Assembly (NCBI RefSeq): GCF_001570865.1
Contig: NZ_BCSM01000005.1
Coordinates: 62,001 to 126,000 of the forward strand
Reading direction: 5' to 3'
DNA length: 64,000 nucleotides
Source: Rothia kristinae NBRC 15354
GTDB lineage: Bacteria; Actinomycetota; Actinomycetes; Actinomycetales; Micrococcaceae
Made by a program: the position numbers and the translations under genes. Shown here in pieces: positions 36,843-43,625 of the stretch. The stretch's first letter is position 1; every line of letters starts with the position of its first letter. The notes below the pieces were generated by a model that was given only the letters and a program-made list of their open reading frames with translations, was not told the DNA's origin and searched no databases.

Positions 36843-37693
36843 GCGGGATGCCCTTCGCCTTCGGGATGAACGAGTTCACCACCCAGCCGTGGAGCTTCGA
36901 GCGGGACCTGCGCGAGTGCGCGGACCTCGGGGTGCAGACCTTCGAGCTGTGCTAGGCCAAGCTGGCCGAGGGTGCTGCGGGCCGGGAGCAGCTGGAGGCC
37001 CTGCGGGAGTCCGGGCTGCCGGTGTGCTCGGTGCAGCCCGCGGTGCGCACGGCCGTGCCCAGCGCGATGCAGCCGAGCCCGAAGGGCGCCGACGAGCGGA
37101 TCGCCGCCTACCGGGCCAGCCTGGAGCGGCTGGCCGCGGTGGCCCCCGGGGCGGTGTTCGTGACCAACACCGGGCCCGCCCCGGACGGGGACATGCACCG
37201 GGGCCTGGAGGAGGCCGTGCGCTTCCACCGGGAGGTGGCGCCGGTGGCCGCGGATCTGGGGGTGCGCCTGGCGGTGGAGCCGCTGAACCCGATCTCCCTG
37301 AACGCGGAGACGATGATCTGGACCTTCGCCCAGGCGGTCGAGCTGATCGAGCGGACCGGCGTCGAGGGCCTGGGGCTGTGCCTGGACACCTGGAACCTGT
37401 GGCAGGACCCCCTGCTGGAGGAGGGGATCCGCAGCCACGGCGAGCTGATCTCGATCCTGCAGGTCAGCGACTGGCGCACCCCGCGCTCCGGGATGGACCG
37501 GCGCAGCGTGGGCACCGGGCCGATCCCCACCGGGCGGCTGCTGCACGCGCTGGCCGAGTCCGGCTACACCGGGGCCTGCGTGGTGGAGATCTTCTCCCAG
37601 GGGGTGCCGGATTCCCTGTACGACGGGGACCTGCGCGCCCTGATCCGGCAGAACCGGGATGCCCTGGAGCAGGCGTGGGAGCGGGCCGCCTGA
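36839..37693 (+). pseudogene. Sugar phosphate isomerase/epimerase interrupted by an in-frame TAG
   Basis: The ATG at 36839 overlaps the hydrolase stop. The frame reads MPFAFGMNEFTTQPWSFERD to GVQTFELC, then TAG at 36953-36955 (codon 39), then AKLAEGAAGREQLEALRESG and an undisturbed TIM barrel: metal ligands in LAVEPLNP and LCLDTWNLWQDP, then QVSDWRTPRS and GACVVEIFSQG. The stop replaces a codon that is Glu (GAG) in the xylose-isomerase-like family pattern FELCEAKL, so a single G to T change explains it. Restart at 37022 would remove the first two beta strands. Repaired length is 284 aa. Confidence 0.8.
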
Positions 37694-37714
37694 GCCGACC
37701 CGGTCGGGGCGCGG

Positions 37715-38404
37715 TCAGTCGAGGGTGCCGGCCCGCCACGCCGCGGCGGCGGCCTCCAGCTGCTCGGCGGTGCCGATCAGCCGCCGGGAGGCGCGGGTCA
37801 TCCGGGTGCCGGCCGGGTGGGAGCCCGGGTCGGCGAAAAACTCGCTGGCGGCTCCCGGCCGGTGGGGGATGACGGCGGCGTCGGTGCGGTCCGCGGCGAG
37901 GCTCTGACCCAGGGCGATGACGCGGCAGAAGGCTGCGAAGCGCTCCAGGGCGACGTCGAACTGCCCGGTGTACGCGCCGGTGAGGATCTCATCCACGGTG
38001 CGGCACACCTCCTCCGCGTCCGGCGGATCCGCGACGCCGGCCACCACGCGGGAGACCTCCGCGGTGTCCTGGCCCAGGCGGTAGTACTCGCCGATGCGCG
38101 CGGGGTCCCGGCGCACCGTGTCCCGCAGGGCGTGGATGCGCCACAGCGCGCCGGGCAGGGAGACCGCCGGGGCCTGCGCCCACATCTGCGCGAGGGCCTC
38201 CACCCCGAAGCGGTCCGTGAACTCCACGAGCCGGGCCGTGACCTCCGGGTCCCGGTTGGCCCGCCCGCGGGTGAGCAGGGCCCAGGCGGAGGTGTGCGCG
38301 GCCTGGCTGAGGGTCTCCGGGTCGGTGCCGCCCTCGCGCTGGTCGAACATCGCGGGGGAGAACTTCACGGGACGGTGGTGGCGCGCGGCAGGCTTCTCGG
38401 GCAT
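37715..38404 (-). CDS. Conserved actinobacterial hypothetical protein
   Basis: A 229-aa soluble, helical protein I can recognise only as a conserved actinobacterial type. Features are HHRPVKFSPAMFDQREGGTD at the N-terminus (about 9-28), a run of amphipathic helices, SLPGALWRIHALRDTVRRDP near 95, and a C-terminal FADPGSHPAGTRMTRASRRL. No catalytic motif or membrane segment is visible. The ATG at 38404 is preferred over an upstream ATG because TACACT ends exactly 6 nt before it, making a leaderless start. It is convergent to the broken isomerase and divergent from tRNA-Lys. Confidence 0.7.
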   Translation of the reverse strand: MPEKPAARHHRPVKFSPAMFDQREGGTDPETLSQAAHTSAWALLTRGRANRDPEVTARLVEFTDRFGVEALAQMWAQAPAVSLPGALWRIHALRDTVRRDPARIGEYYRLGQDTAEVSRVVAGVADPPDAEEVCRTVDEILTGAYTGQFDVALERFAAFCRVIALGQSLAADRTDAAVIPHRPGAASEFFADPGSHPAGTRMTRASRRLIGTAEQLEAAAAAWRAGTLD

Positions 38405-38410
38405 CCGAAC

Positions 38411-38416
38411 AGTGTA
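38411..38416 (-). promoter_or_regulatory. Putative -10 element, leaderless promoter of the 37715-38404 gene
   Basis: TACACT on the minus strand, 6 nt before the ATG (spacer GTTCGG). Confidence 0.5.
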
Positions 38417-38535
38417 GGACCGGCCCCGGGCCACCCGCAGTTCTCTGCGCCACCGGCGGACGAGGACAATATCCGATCCCGCAGGAGGCCGGGCCGACAG
38501 GGGGCTTCGGCGGTGTCGGTGCGGGGCCGGGGGAG

Positions 38536-38565
38536 TTGAGGGGCCCGTCGTCGGGCCGGTAGTGT
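38536..38565 (+). promoter_or_regulatory. Promoter of tRNA-Lys
   Basis: TTGAGG (38536-38541) and TAGTGT (38560-38565) are 18 nt apart. The -10 ends 10 nt before the mature tRNA 5' end. Confidence 0.55.
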
Positions 38566-38575
38566 GAGGTGTTGC

Positions 38576-38648
38576 GCGCCTTTAGCTCAGTTGGTAGAGC
38601 AAGGGACTTTTAATCCCTGGGTCGTGGGTTCGAGCCCCACAGGGCGCA
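38576..38648 (+). tRNA. tRNA-Lys (anticodon UUU)
   Basis: A 73-nt cloverleaf. The acceptor stem GCGCCTT pairs with AGGGCGC (one G-U), the D arm is GCTCAGTTGGTAGAGC, the anticodon stem-loop GGGACTTTTAATCCC gives anticodon TTT, and the T arm is GTGGGTTCGAGCCCCAC. The discriminator is A, followed by genome-encoded CC. A promoter precedes it and a hairpin follows at 38654. A divergent partial copy of its last bases (GGGCGCA) recurs at 40164. Confidence 0.97.
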
Positions 38649-38834
38649 CCGCAGAGGACCCCGCACCGGCAGCAGCCGGGACGGGGTCCTCATCGTATGT
38701 GGCGTCCGCGCTTCAGATGAGGCCTTCGTGTTGAGATGCGCCGTTCGTGCTGAGATGCCGCACGGCGTGCGGTATCTCAGCACGAAAGTGGGATCTCAGC
38801 ACACATCCGGGACCTCAGCGGGCCGCCGTCGGGG
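38641..38834. repeat. Repeat module copy 1, from the tRNA-Lys 3' end to the ogt stop
   Basis: The module contains, in order: the tRNA 3' end GGGCGCACCGCAGAGGACCCC, a GGGGTCCTC hairpin, spaced TGAGATG words, a 20-bp palindrome and trailing GGGATCTCAGCAC-type words. The same order, with diverged bases, is found at 40163-40340. Within it the stem TTCGTGCTGAGATGCCGCAC (38744-38763) pairs with 38767-38786 through a 3-nt loop with one G-T. Each copy ends next to the 3' end of a minus-strand gene (ogt, dps). Confidence 0.75.
38654..38691 (+). terminator. Terminator-like hairpin of tRNA-Lys
   Basis: GAGGACCCCG (38654-38663) pairs perfectly with CGGGGTCCTC (38682-38691), with an inner CCGGC/GCCGG stem. 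It starts 6 nt after the mature tRNA end. Confidence 0.7.
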
Positions 38835-39479
38835 TCATGCCGCCTGCTCCAGTCTCAGCAGGGTCGTCTTCGCGTCCAGACCGCCGATGTAGCCGCCGAG
38901 GCCGCCGTCGGCGCGCAGCACCCGGTGACAGGGCACCACGACCGGCAGCGGGTTGGTCGCGCAGGCCGTGCCGACGGCGCGGACGGCCCGCGGATTCCCG
39001 ACGAGTTCGGCGACCTCCTTGTAGGAGCGGGTGCGGCCGTAGTCGATGTGCGGCAGGCAACGCTGCACGGTCCGGCGGAACCCCGAGGACAGCGCGTAAT
39101 CCAGCGGCACGTCGAAGGCGCGTCGACGGCCGGCGAAGTACTCGTCGATCTCGGCGGCCACCGCATCCAGGCGACGGGGGGCCTCCAGCACCCGCGGGCT
39201 GATCCTCTCCGCCAGCGATGTCAGCACCGCGTCGAAGTCCTCGCGTTCGTAGGCCACGCGCACCAGCCCCGTCTCGGTCGCGGCCAGCAGCAGCGGACCG
39301 ACGGGGGTGTCGATCGTGCGGTAGGCGACGTCGAGCAGTCCGTGCTCACCGGCCCGTGCGGCCAGGCGCGCGTGGAGATCGGCCATCGCCCCGGGTTCGA
39401 TCGGGAAGAGGGCGGCACACTCGGCTCCCTCGCCGTCACCGGTCGGAAGGCTCGCGCCTGCGGGCATGCTGTCGGTCAT
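38835..39479 (-). CDS. ogt: Methylated-DNA-protein cysteine methyltransferase
   Basis: A 214-aa DNA repair protein that removes O6-alkyl groups from guanine by transfer to its own cysteine. The active site PCHRVL near residue 183 is intact, with NPLPVVVPCHR before it and the helix-turn-helix arginine finger region SSGFRRTVQRCL to TRSYKEVAELVGNPRAVRAV. The N-terminal domain (DTPVGPLLLAATETGLVRV) is typical. AGGAGC precedes the ATG, which overlaps the sigma factor stop (ATGA). The coupling implies the sigma factor and the repair protein are made together. Repeat module copy 1 begins just past its stop. Confidence 0.93.
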   Translation of the reverse strand: MTDSMPAGASLPTGDGEGAECAALFPIEPGAMADLHARLAARAGEHGLLDVAYRTIDTPVGPLLLAATETGLVRVAYEREDFDAVLTSLAERISPRVLEAPRRLDAVAAEIDEYFAGRRRAFDVPLDYALSSGFRRTVQRCLPHIDYGRTRSYKEVAELVGNPRAVRAVGTACATNPLPVVVPCHRVLRADGGLGGYIGGLDAKTTLLRLEQAA

Positions 39480-39979
39480 CGGGGTGCTCCTTCCGTGTGC
39501 TCGCCGTCGTGGTAGGTCTGCCGCAGTCTCCTGATGCCGTCCGAGGCGGCTCTGCGCACCGCGTCGGGGCTTGAGCCGATGATCGCGGCGGTCTCGGTGT
39601 GCGGCAGACCGCCGAGGTAGTGGTAGGCGATCGCCAGCCGCTGCCGCTCCGGCAGCCCCGCCACCGCGGCCCACACCCCGTGCTCGTCATCGCCCGGGGT
39701 GCCCAGGGAGGAGACCCGCTCGGGGAGGTCGTCGCTGGGGGTCGCGTGCCGGGCCCGGGCGCGGACGACGTCGATCGCCTTGCGGCGGGCGACCCGCACC
39801 AGCCAGGCCTCCGTGTTCGTCTCCTCCGGCAGGTCCGGCCAGGTCTTCAGCGCGGCCAGGAACGTCTCGGACCAGGCGTCATCGGCGTCGGGCCCGGGAC
39901 CGAGCACGGCTCGGCAGACCCGCAGCACGGTCTCGCCGTGCCGGGTCACGGCCTGGTCGAAGGGAAGTCGCATCGTCAT
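39476..39979 (-). CDS. ECF-type RNA polymerase sigma factor
   Basis: A 167-aa sigma-70 family protein with region 2 (VLRVCRAVLGPGPDADDAW, then SETFLAALKTWP, with NTEAWLVRVARRKAIDVVRA as the -10 recognition helix) and region 4 (GLPERQRLAIAYHYLGGLPH, then TETAAIIGSSPDAVRRAASD, a helix-turn-helix). No anti-sigma factor is adjacent. It is coupled to ogt downstream by an ATGA overlap, and a 31-aa ORF upstream overlaps its start the same way. Such sigma/ogt pairs suggest an alkylation or DNA-damage response; that role is inferred from position only. Confidence 0.88.
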   Translation of the reverse strand: MTMRLPFDQAVTRHGETVLRVCRAVLGPGPDADDAWSETFLAALKTWPDLPEETNTEAWLVRVARRKAIDVVRARARHATPSDDLPERVSSLGTPGDDEHGVWAAVAGLPERQRLAIAYHYLGGLPHTETAAIIGSSPDAVRRAASDGIRRLRQTYHDGEHTEGAPR

Positions 39980-40071
39980 CCCACGGTAGTCGCGCCGGCC
40001 GGGCCGAGCTGCTGAGCGAGCCTGCGATCGCCCAGCGCCGTCTGGATCACCGTGTGTCGCCTGGTCATCAT
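39976..40071 (-). CDS. Small 31-aa ORF, probable Ogt N-terminal remnant or leader peptide
   Basis: ATG at 40071 (ATGATGACC) preceded by GGAGGAG gives MMTRRHTVIQTALGDRRLA then QQLGPAGATTVG and a TGA that overlaps the sigma factor ATG. The first 18 residues resemble the start of Ogt proteins (HTVIxTALGxLTL), after which the similarity ends. It could be the stub of an older ogt copy now working as a coupling leader for the sigma gene. An in-frame ATG at 40077 is an alternative start. No longer product is possible. Confidence 0.5.
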   Translation of the reverse strand: MMTRRHTVIQTALGDRRLAQQLGPAGATTVG

Positions 40072-40162
40072 GATCATCTCCTCCGTCTGCTCATGCTGTA
40101 GACGCGTCAGCACCGGCGGATGTGAGGTGGCCTCGTCCACATGTGCCGCGGTCCTCCCTGTC

Positions 40163-40340
40163 CGGGCGCATCGCAGAAGACCCCGCCCCGGCTGGTGCCG
40201 GAGCGGGGTCTTCGTCGTGCGCGGGGCTCCTGCTGAGATGCGGGGTTCGTGTCGAGATGCTGCACGTCGGGCGGTATCTCAGCACGAACGCGGGATCTCA
40301 GAACGAAACCGGGGTCTCAGCGCGCCCCGGGTCTCAGCGG
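40163..40340. repeat. Repeat module copy 2, downstream of dps
   Basis: Starts GGGCGCATCGCAGAAGACCCC, matching the tRNA-Lys 3' end plus flank in copy 1 (GGGCGCACCGCAGAGGACCCC, two differences). A hairpin follows (GAAGACCCCGC 40176-40186 with GCGGGGTCTTC 40203-40213), then TTCGTGTCGAGATGCTGCAC and GGGCGGTATCTCAGCACGAA, the degenerate version of the copy 1 palindrome, and three GGGATCTCAG-type words running into the dps stop. Nothing else is seen in 40072-40333. Confidence 0.75.
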
Positions 40341-40867
40341 GCCGCGGCGGGGCGGCGGGTCTCGGCGCTGATGAACCAGGACTGCTGCTCGAGCTTCTCG
40401 AGGATGCTGTGCAGGATGTCCGCGGAGGTCGGGTCGGCCTCGTCCACGGTGTCGTGGACCTCGCGGATGGTGTTGGTGGTGGCCTCCACCGCGGTGACGA
40501 TCTCGTCGATCGCGTCCGTGGTGAGCACCTCGCCCTGCGGCATCTCCGGCAGGGTCGAGGCGGCCGCGACGACGGTGGGGCGCCCGTCCGGGGTGGCGTG
40601 CAGGGCGCGCATGCGCTCGGCCACGGTGTCGGAGGCCTCGCGGGCGATCTCCACGATCTCGTCCAGGTTCAGGTGCAGGTCCCGGAAGTTGGGGCCGACG
40701 ATGTTCCAGTGCGCCTGCTTGCCCACCATATGCAGGGCGATCAGGTCCACGAGCACCTTCTGCAGGCTGTCGCGCAGCTCTTTCGGCGCGACGAACCCGT
40801 GCTCGGCGTTCTCCACGCGGGTCTTGGTGTCTCCGGCGGGCTGCGGAACGGTGACGGTCTCGGTCAT
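40334..40867 (-). CDS. dps: Dps family DNA-binding ferritin-like protein
   Basis: A 177-aa starvation/oxidative-stress protein that stores iron and protects DNA as a dodecamer. The inter-subunit ferroxidase ligands are present: His in GKQAHWNIVGP (about residue 50), then DLHLNLDEIVEIAREASD (Asp and Glu, about 61-78). The C-terminus ends in ETRRPAAAR, a basic tail. AAGGAG lies before the ATG at 40867; an upstream in-frame start at 40933 has no ribosome-binding site. Transcription would run into repeat module copy 2, whose hairpins may serve as its 3' end. Confidence 0.92.
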   Translation of the reverse strand: MTETVTVPQPAGDTKTRVENAEHGFVAPKELRDSLQKVLVDLIALHMVGKQAHWNIVGPNFRDLHLNLDEIVEIAREASDTVAERMRALHATPDGRPTVVAAASTLPEMPQGEVLTTDAIDEIVTAVEATTNTIREVHDTVDEADPTSADILHSILEKLEQQSWFISAETRRPAAAR

Positions 40868-41094
40868 GTCCTCACTCCTTCTCGAACTCGTTCGCTTCCC
40901 TTCCACATCACCACCGCAACCGCCCTCCCACAAGGGGTTTGAGCTGTCAGCCGAAGGCTCCGCGCATCACAGCAGGCCGATGCCGGGGCCACAGACGGCG
41001 GATGGATGTGGTCTGGGTCTCGGAGTAGCGTGGGATGTGATTCCCGCACCCATCGCGGGATCGACCGCTGTGTCATGTCGCTGAGGAGCACACC

Positions 41095-42228
41095 ATGAAG
41101 ATCCGCGCCGCTGTCCTGACCACGATGGAGGCCGAGCGTCCCTATGCCGACTCCAAGCCGCTGGCCATCGAGGAGCTCGAACTGGATCCGCCGCAGGAAG
41201 GAGAGGTGCTGCTGCGGATGACGGCCGCCGGCGTCTGCCATTCCGATCTTTCCGTGGTGGACGGCAACCGACCGCGACCTCTGCCGATGGCTCTGGGGCA
41301 TGAGGGCACAGGGGTCGTCGAGGAGGTCGGCCCGGGAGTGGCAGGTCTGTCCGTCGGAGATCACGTGGTCACGGTGTTCCTGCCGCGCTGCGGTGAATGC
41401 GCGAACTGCCGCACGGACGGCAAGCTGCCCTGTTCCCGCGGCACGGAGTCCAACACTGCCGGATATCTGCCGGGTGGAGGGAAGAAGATCCGCCTGCATC
41501 GACCGGACGGAGAGGAGGTCCTGCACCATCTCGGAGTCTCGGCATTCGCCACTCATGCAGTGGTCCACGAGTCCAGCGTCGTCAAGATCGGGGAGGACGT
41601 GCCTCCCGAAGCTGCGGCACCGCTGGGGTGTGCGGTGCTGACCGGCGGAGGAGCGGTGGTCAATGCCGGCGATCCCCAGGAGGGAGACACGATCATGGTC
41701 GTGGGTCTCGGTGGGGTGGGCATCGCCGCGCTGCTGACGGCCATCGGGCTCGGCAAGGGCAAGGTCATCGGCGTCGATGCGCAGGAAGCCAAGCTGAAGC
41801 GCGCTTCCGAGCTGGGAGCCGACGAGGTGTGGACCCCGGAGCAGGTCGCTGAGCAGGGGATCACGGCGGATCTGGTCATCGAGGCTGCGGGGCATCCGCG
41901 GGCTTTCGAGACGGCGTTTGCGGCGACTGCGGTGGGGGGACGGACCGTGACCGTCGGACTGCCCAGCCCTTCGGCCGAGTCGGTGATCCACCCTGTGGTC
42001 CTGACCTCGGAGGCGCGCAGCGTCATCGGCAGCTACTTGGGATCGGCGGTCCCCTCCCGGGACATTCCGCGGTATGAGCAGCTGTGGCGCGATGGGGACC
42101 TGCCCGTGGAGGAGCTCGTCTCCTCCCGCATCCGGCTGGAGGACATCAACGAGGCCATGGACACGCTGGCTGAGGCTCGGGCGATCCGGCAGATCATCCT
42201 CTTCGAGGAGTCCGATCAGGCCCAGTGA
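41095..42228 (+). CDS. Zinc-dependent alcohol dehydrogenase (class III-like)
   Basis: A 377-aa medium-chain dehydrogenase. The catalytic zinc ligands are Cys and His in GVCHSDLSV and GHEGTGVVEEV (about residues 44 and 66), the structural zinc uses CGECANCRTDGKLPC (about 98-112), and the NAD loop is VVGLGGVGIAALL near 203. It resembles mycothiol-dependent formaldehyde dehydrogenase or related aryl-alcohol enzymes; the true substrate is uncertain. GAGGAG is 6-7 nt ahead of the ATG. Codon use here is visibly less GC-biased than in neighbouring blocks, as in the two following genes. It converges on the DUF1178 gene. Confidence 0.9.
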   Translation: MKIRAAVLTTMEAERPYADSKPLAIEELELDPPQEGEVLLRMTAAGVCHSDLSVVDGNRPRPLPMALGHEGTGVVEEVGPGVAGLSVGDHVVTVFLPRCGECANCRTDGKLPCSRGTESNTAGYLPGGGKKIRLHRPDGEEVLHHLGVSAFATHAVVHESSVVKIGEDVPPEAAAPLGCAVLTGGGAVVNAGDPQEGDTIMVVGLGGVGIAALLTAIGLGKGKVIGVDAQEAKLKRASELGADEVWTPEQVAEQGITADLVIEAAGHPRAFETAFAATAVGGRTVTVGLPSPSAESVIHPVVLTSEARSVIGSYLGSAVPSRDIPRYEQLWRDGDLPVEELVSSRIRLEDINEAMDTLAEARAIRQIILFEESDQAQ

Positions 42229-42245
42229 CACCGGGTGCGATATCG

Positions 42246-42267
42246 GCTCTCGGCCGAGCCGGAGAGC
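42246..42267. terminator. Weak hairpin between convergent genes
   Basis: GCTCTC-GGC pairs with GCC-GGAGAGC around a short loop, with one bulge, between the adh stop and the DUF1178 stop. The stem is short and imperfect. Confidence 0.35.
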
Positions 42268-42276
42268 GATGCCGCC

Positions 42277-42690
42277 TCAGGGAGAGTCCTTCCGCGGCGG
42301 TGTCGCCCTTGAGGCGAGGGCATCGCCGATCGCCTGACCCACATCATCGCCCGCACGCAGCGGACGGCCGGCGAAGATCCCCTCATGAGCCAGCACCGGA
42401 CGACGGTCGCCGGCGAGCTCGGGGTACTTCTCCTCGAGCTTCTCTCGGCGTTCGATGGTCTTCCGCCAGTGGTGCAGGACGTCGGGATCTCCCCGGCCGG
42501 CGCCCTCCCAGCTGTGCGGCATCTGCTCACGGGACGGCCCGGCATCGGCCCGGTTGCCGATGTTGACCGACGACAGCCTCTTCCGTGCAGCAGCGCCGCA
42601 GATAGGACACGGCGGATTCGGCGCATCCATGGTGGGCAACCCAGCTTCGAAGCGATGCTGAGCCTCGCAGAGGAAGTCGTGGAGGATCAT
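42277..42690 (-). CDS. DUF1178 family zinc-ribbon-like protein
   Basis: A 137-aa protein starting [18 protein letters not shown] with a later CPICGAA (about residues 28-34), giving a Cys/His set like the zinc ribbon of FmdB and DUF1178 proteins. The remainder is helical and charged ([20 protein letters not shown]) and ends in a short Arg/Lys tail. No enzymatic motif is present. It is coupled to the upstream hydrolase gene by an ATGA overlap and converges on the alcohol dehydrogenase. Function unknown. Confidence 0.75.
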   Translation of the reverse strand: MILHDFLCEAQHRFEAGLPTMDAPNPPCPICGAAARKRLSSVNIGNRADAGPSREQMPHSWEGAGRGDPDVLHHWRKTIERREKLEEKYPELAGDRRPVLAHEGIFAGRPLRAGDDVGQAIGDALASRATPPRKDSP

Positions 42691-43505
42691 GAGTAGTGCC
42701 CCTCTGGGGCCCAGCGGATCTCGTGAGCTGCCTGATCGGCGTCGTGTCCGAAGAAGACCTGTGCCTCTTTCTCCTCGGCGATGCGGCGCAGCTTCTCCAC
42801 CGAGTCCAGCCAGGCCAGATTGTTCCAGACGATCGCGGCCCCCACGGCCGGAGGGCCCCAGGAATCCCGCATGTACACGGCGTCGGAGGTGAAGATCTTC
42901 GTCCCCTCGTCGGGCAGATCCAGCACCAGGGACATCGTTCCCCAGGTGTGACCCGGCGTCTGCAGGAGGGTGACACCCGGCAGGATCTCCTCATCGCCGC
43001 TGATGCCGCCGATGTCCAGACCCTCGTAGTCAGAGGGGATATGCGCGCCTTCGTGGTAGCCGGTGATCCCCTTGACTCCCTCCAGCTCGGCGGTGCTGGT
43101 GAGGATCCTGGTCTTCCCGTTGTCGAAGGCTCGGGCATTGGCCGCATGGTCGAAGTGCAGGTGGCTGAGCACCAGCAGGTCGATGTCCTCGGTGCTCAGT
43201 CCCATCCGGGCAAGGCTGCGGTCCAGATAGGAGGCTTCCGGGTCTTCGGCGTCATCGACCACCGGGAAGAACTGGTCGAAGCCGGTCGACTGCCAGCGAC
43301 TGGCCCAGTCTCGAGGGACACCGGTATCCCAGAGCATCCGCCCCTCGGGTGTCTCGACGAGCACGGCGTGCGTTGGAACGAGACCGAATTCGCGCGGGGC
43401 GTCCCGCTGACTGACGGGTTTGATGATGCGCTCTGGTTTGAGGAGGAGCCAGGTGTAGTCGGCCTCCATGTCTCCGGAGTGCAGCACGTGCGCCCTCATG
43501 TCCAT
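42687..43505 (-). CDS. Metallo-beta-lactamase-fold hydrolase (N-acyl-homoserine lactonase-like)
   Basis: A 272-aa MBL-fold enzyme. The dinuclear metal site motif HLHFDH is in [11 protein letters not shown] near residue 114, with the second-site His in QTPGHTWGT near 190, the Asp in FTSDAVYM near 212 and the final His in FFGHDADQ near 250. The length and [11 protein letters not shown] loop resemble AHL lactonases and related lactone hydrolases. The start at 43505 is one of two near ATGs (43499). The stop overlaps DUF1178 by 4 nt. The block 41095-43505 shares its slightly lower GC. Confidence 0.85.
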   Translation of the reverse strand: MDMRAHVLHSGDMEADYTWLLLKPERIIKPVSQRDAPREFGLVPTHAVLVETPEGRMLWDTGVPRDWASRWQSTGFDQFFPVVDDAEDPEASYLDRSLARMGLSTEDIDLLVLSHLHFDHAANARAFDNGKTRILTSTAELEGVKGITGYHEGAHIPSDYEGLDIGGISGDEEILPGVTLLQTPGHTWGTMSLVLDLPDEGTKIFTSDAVYMRDSWGPPAVGAAIVWNNLAWLDSVEKLRRIAEEKEAQVFFGHDADQAAHEIRWAPEGHYS

Positions 43506-43625
43506 GGCGGACACCGTCCTTCGGATCGACGGTGTAATGCAGAGCACAATGCCATCTGGGCGTGGCCATGTCAACGATCCGACGCCGGGGCCACACCCGA
43601 CTCTGCTTCCGCCCCTTCCGAGAAG

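Noticed and set aside
38641-40340. A complete integrative element at tRNA-Lys
   Set aside because: The att-like repeats exist, but no integrase, excisionase or transfer gene lies between them, so the claim is limited to repeats and a cassette.
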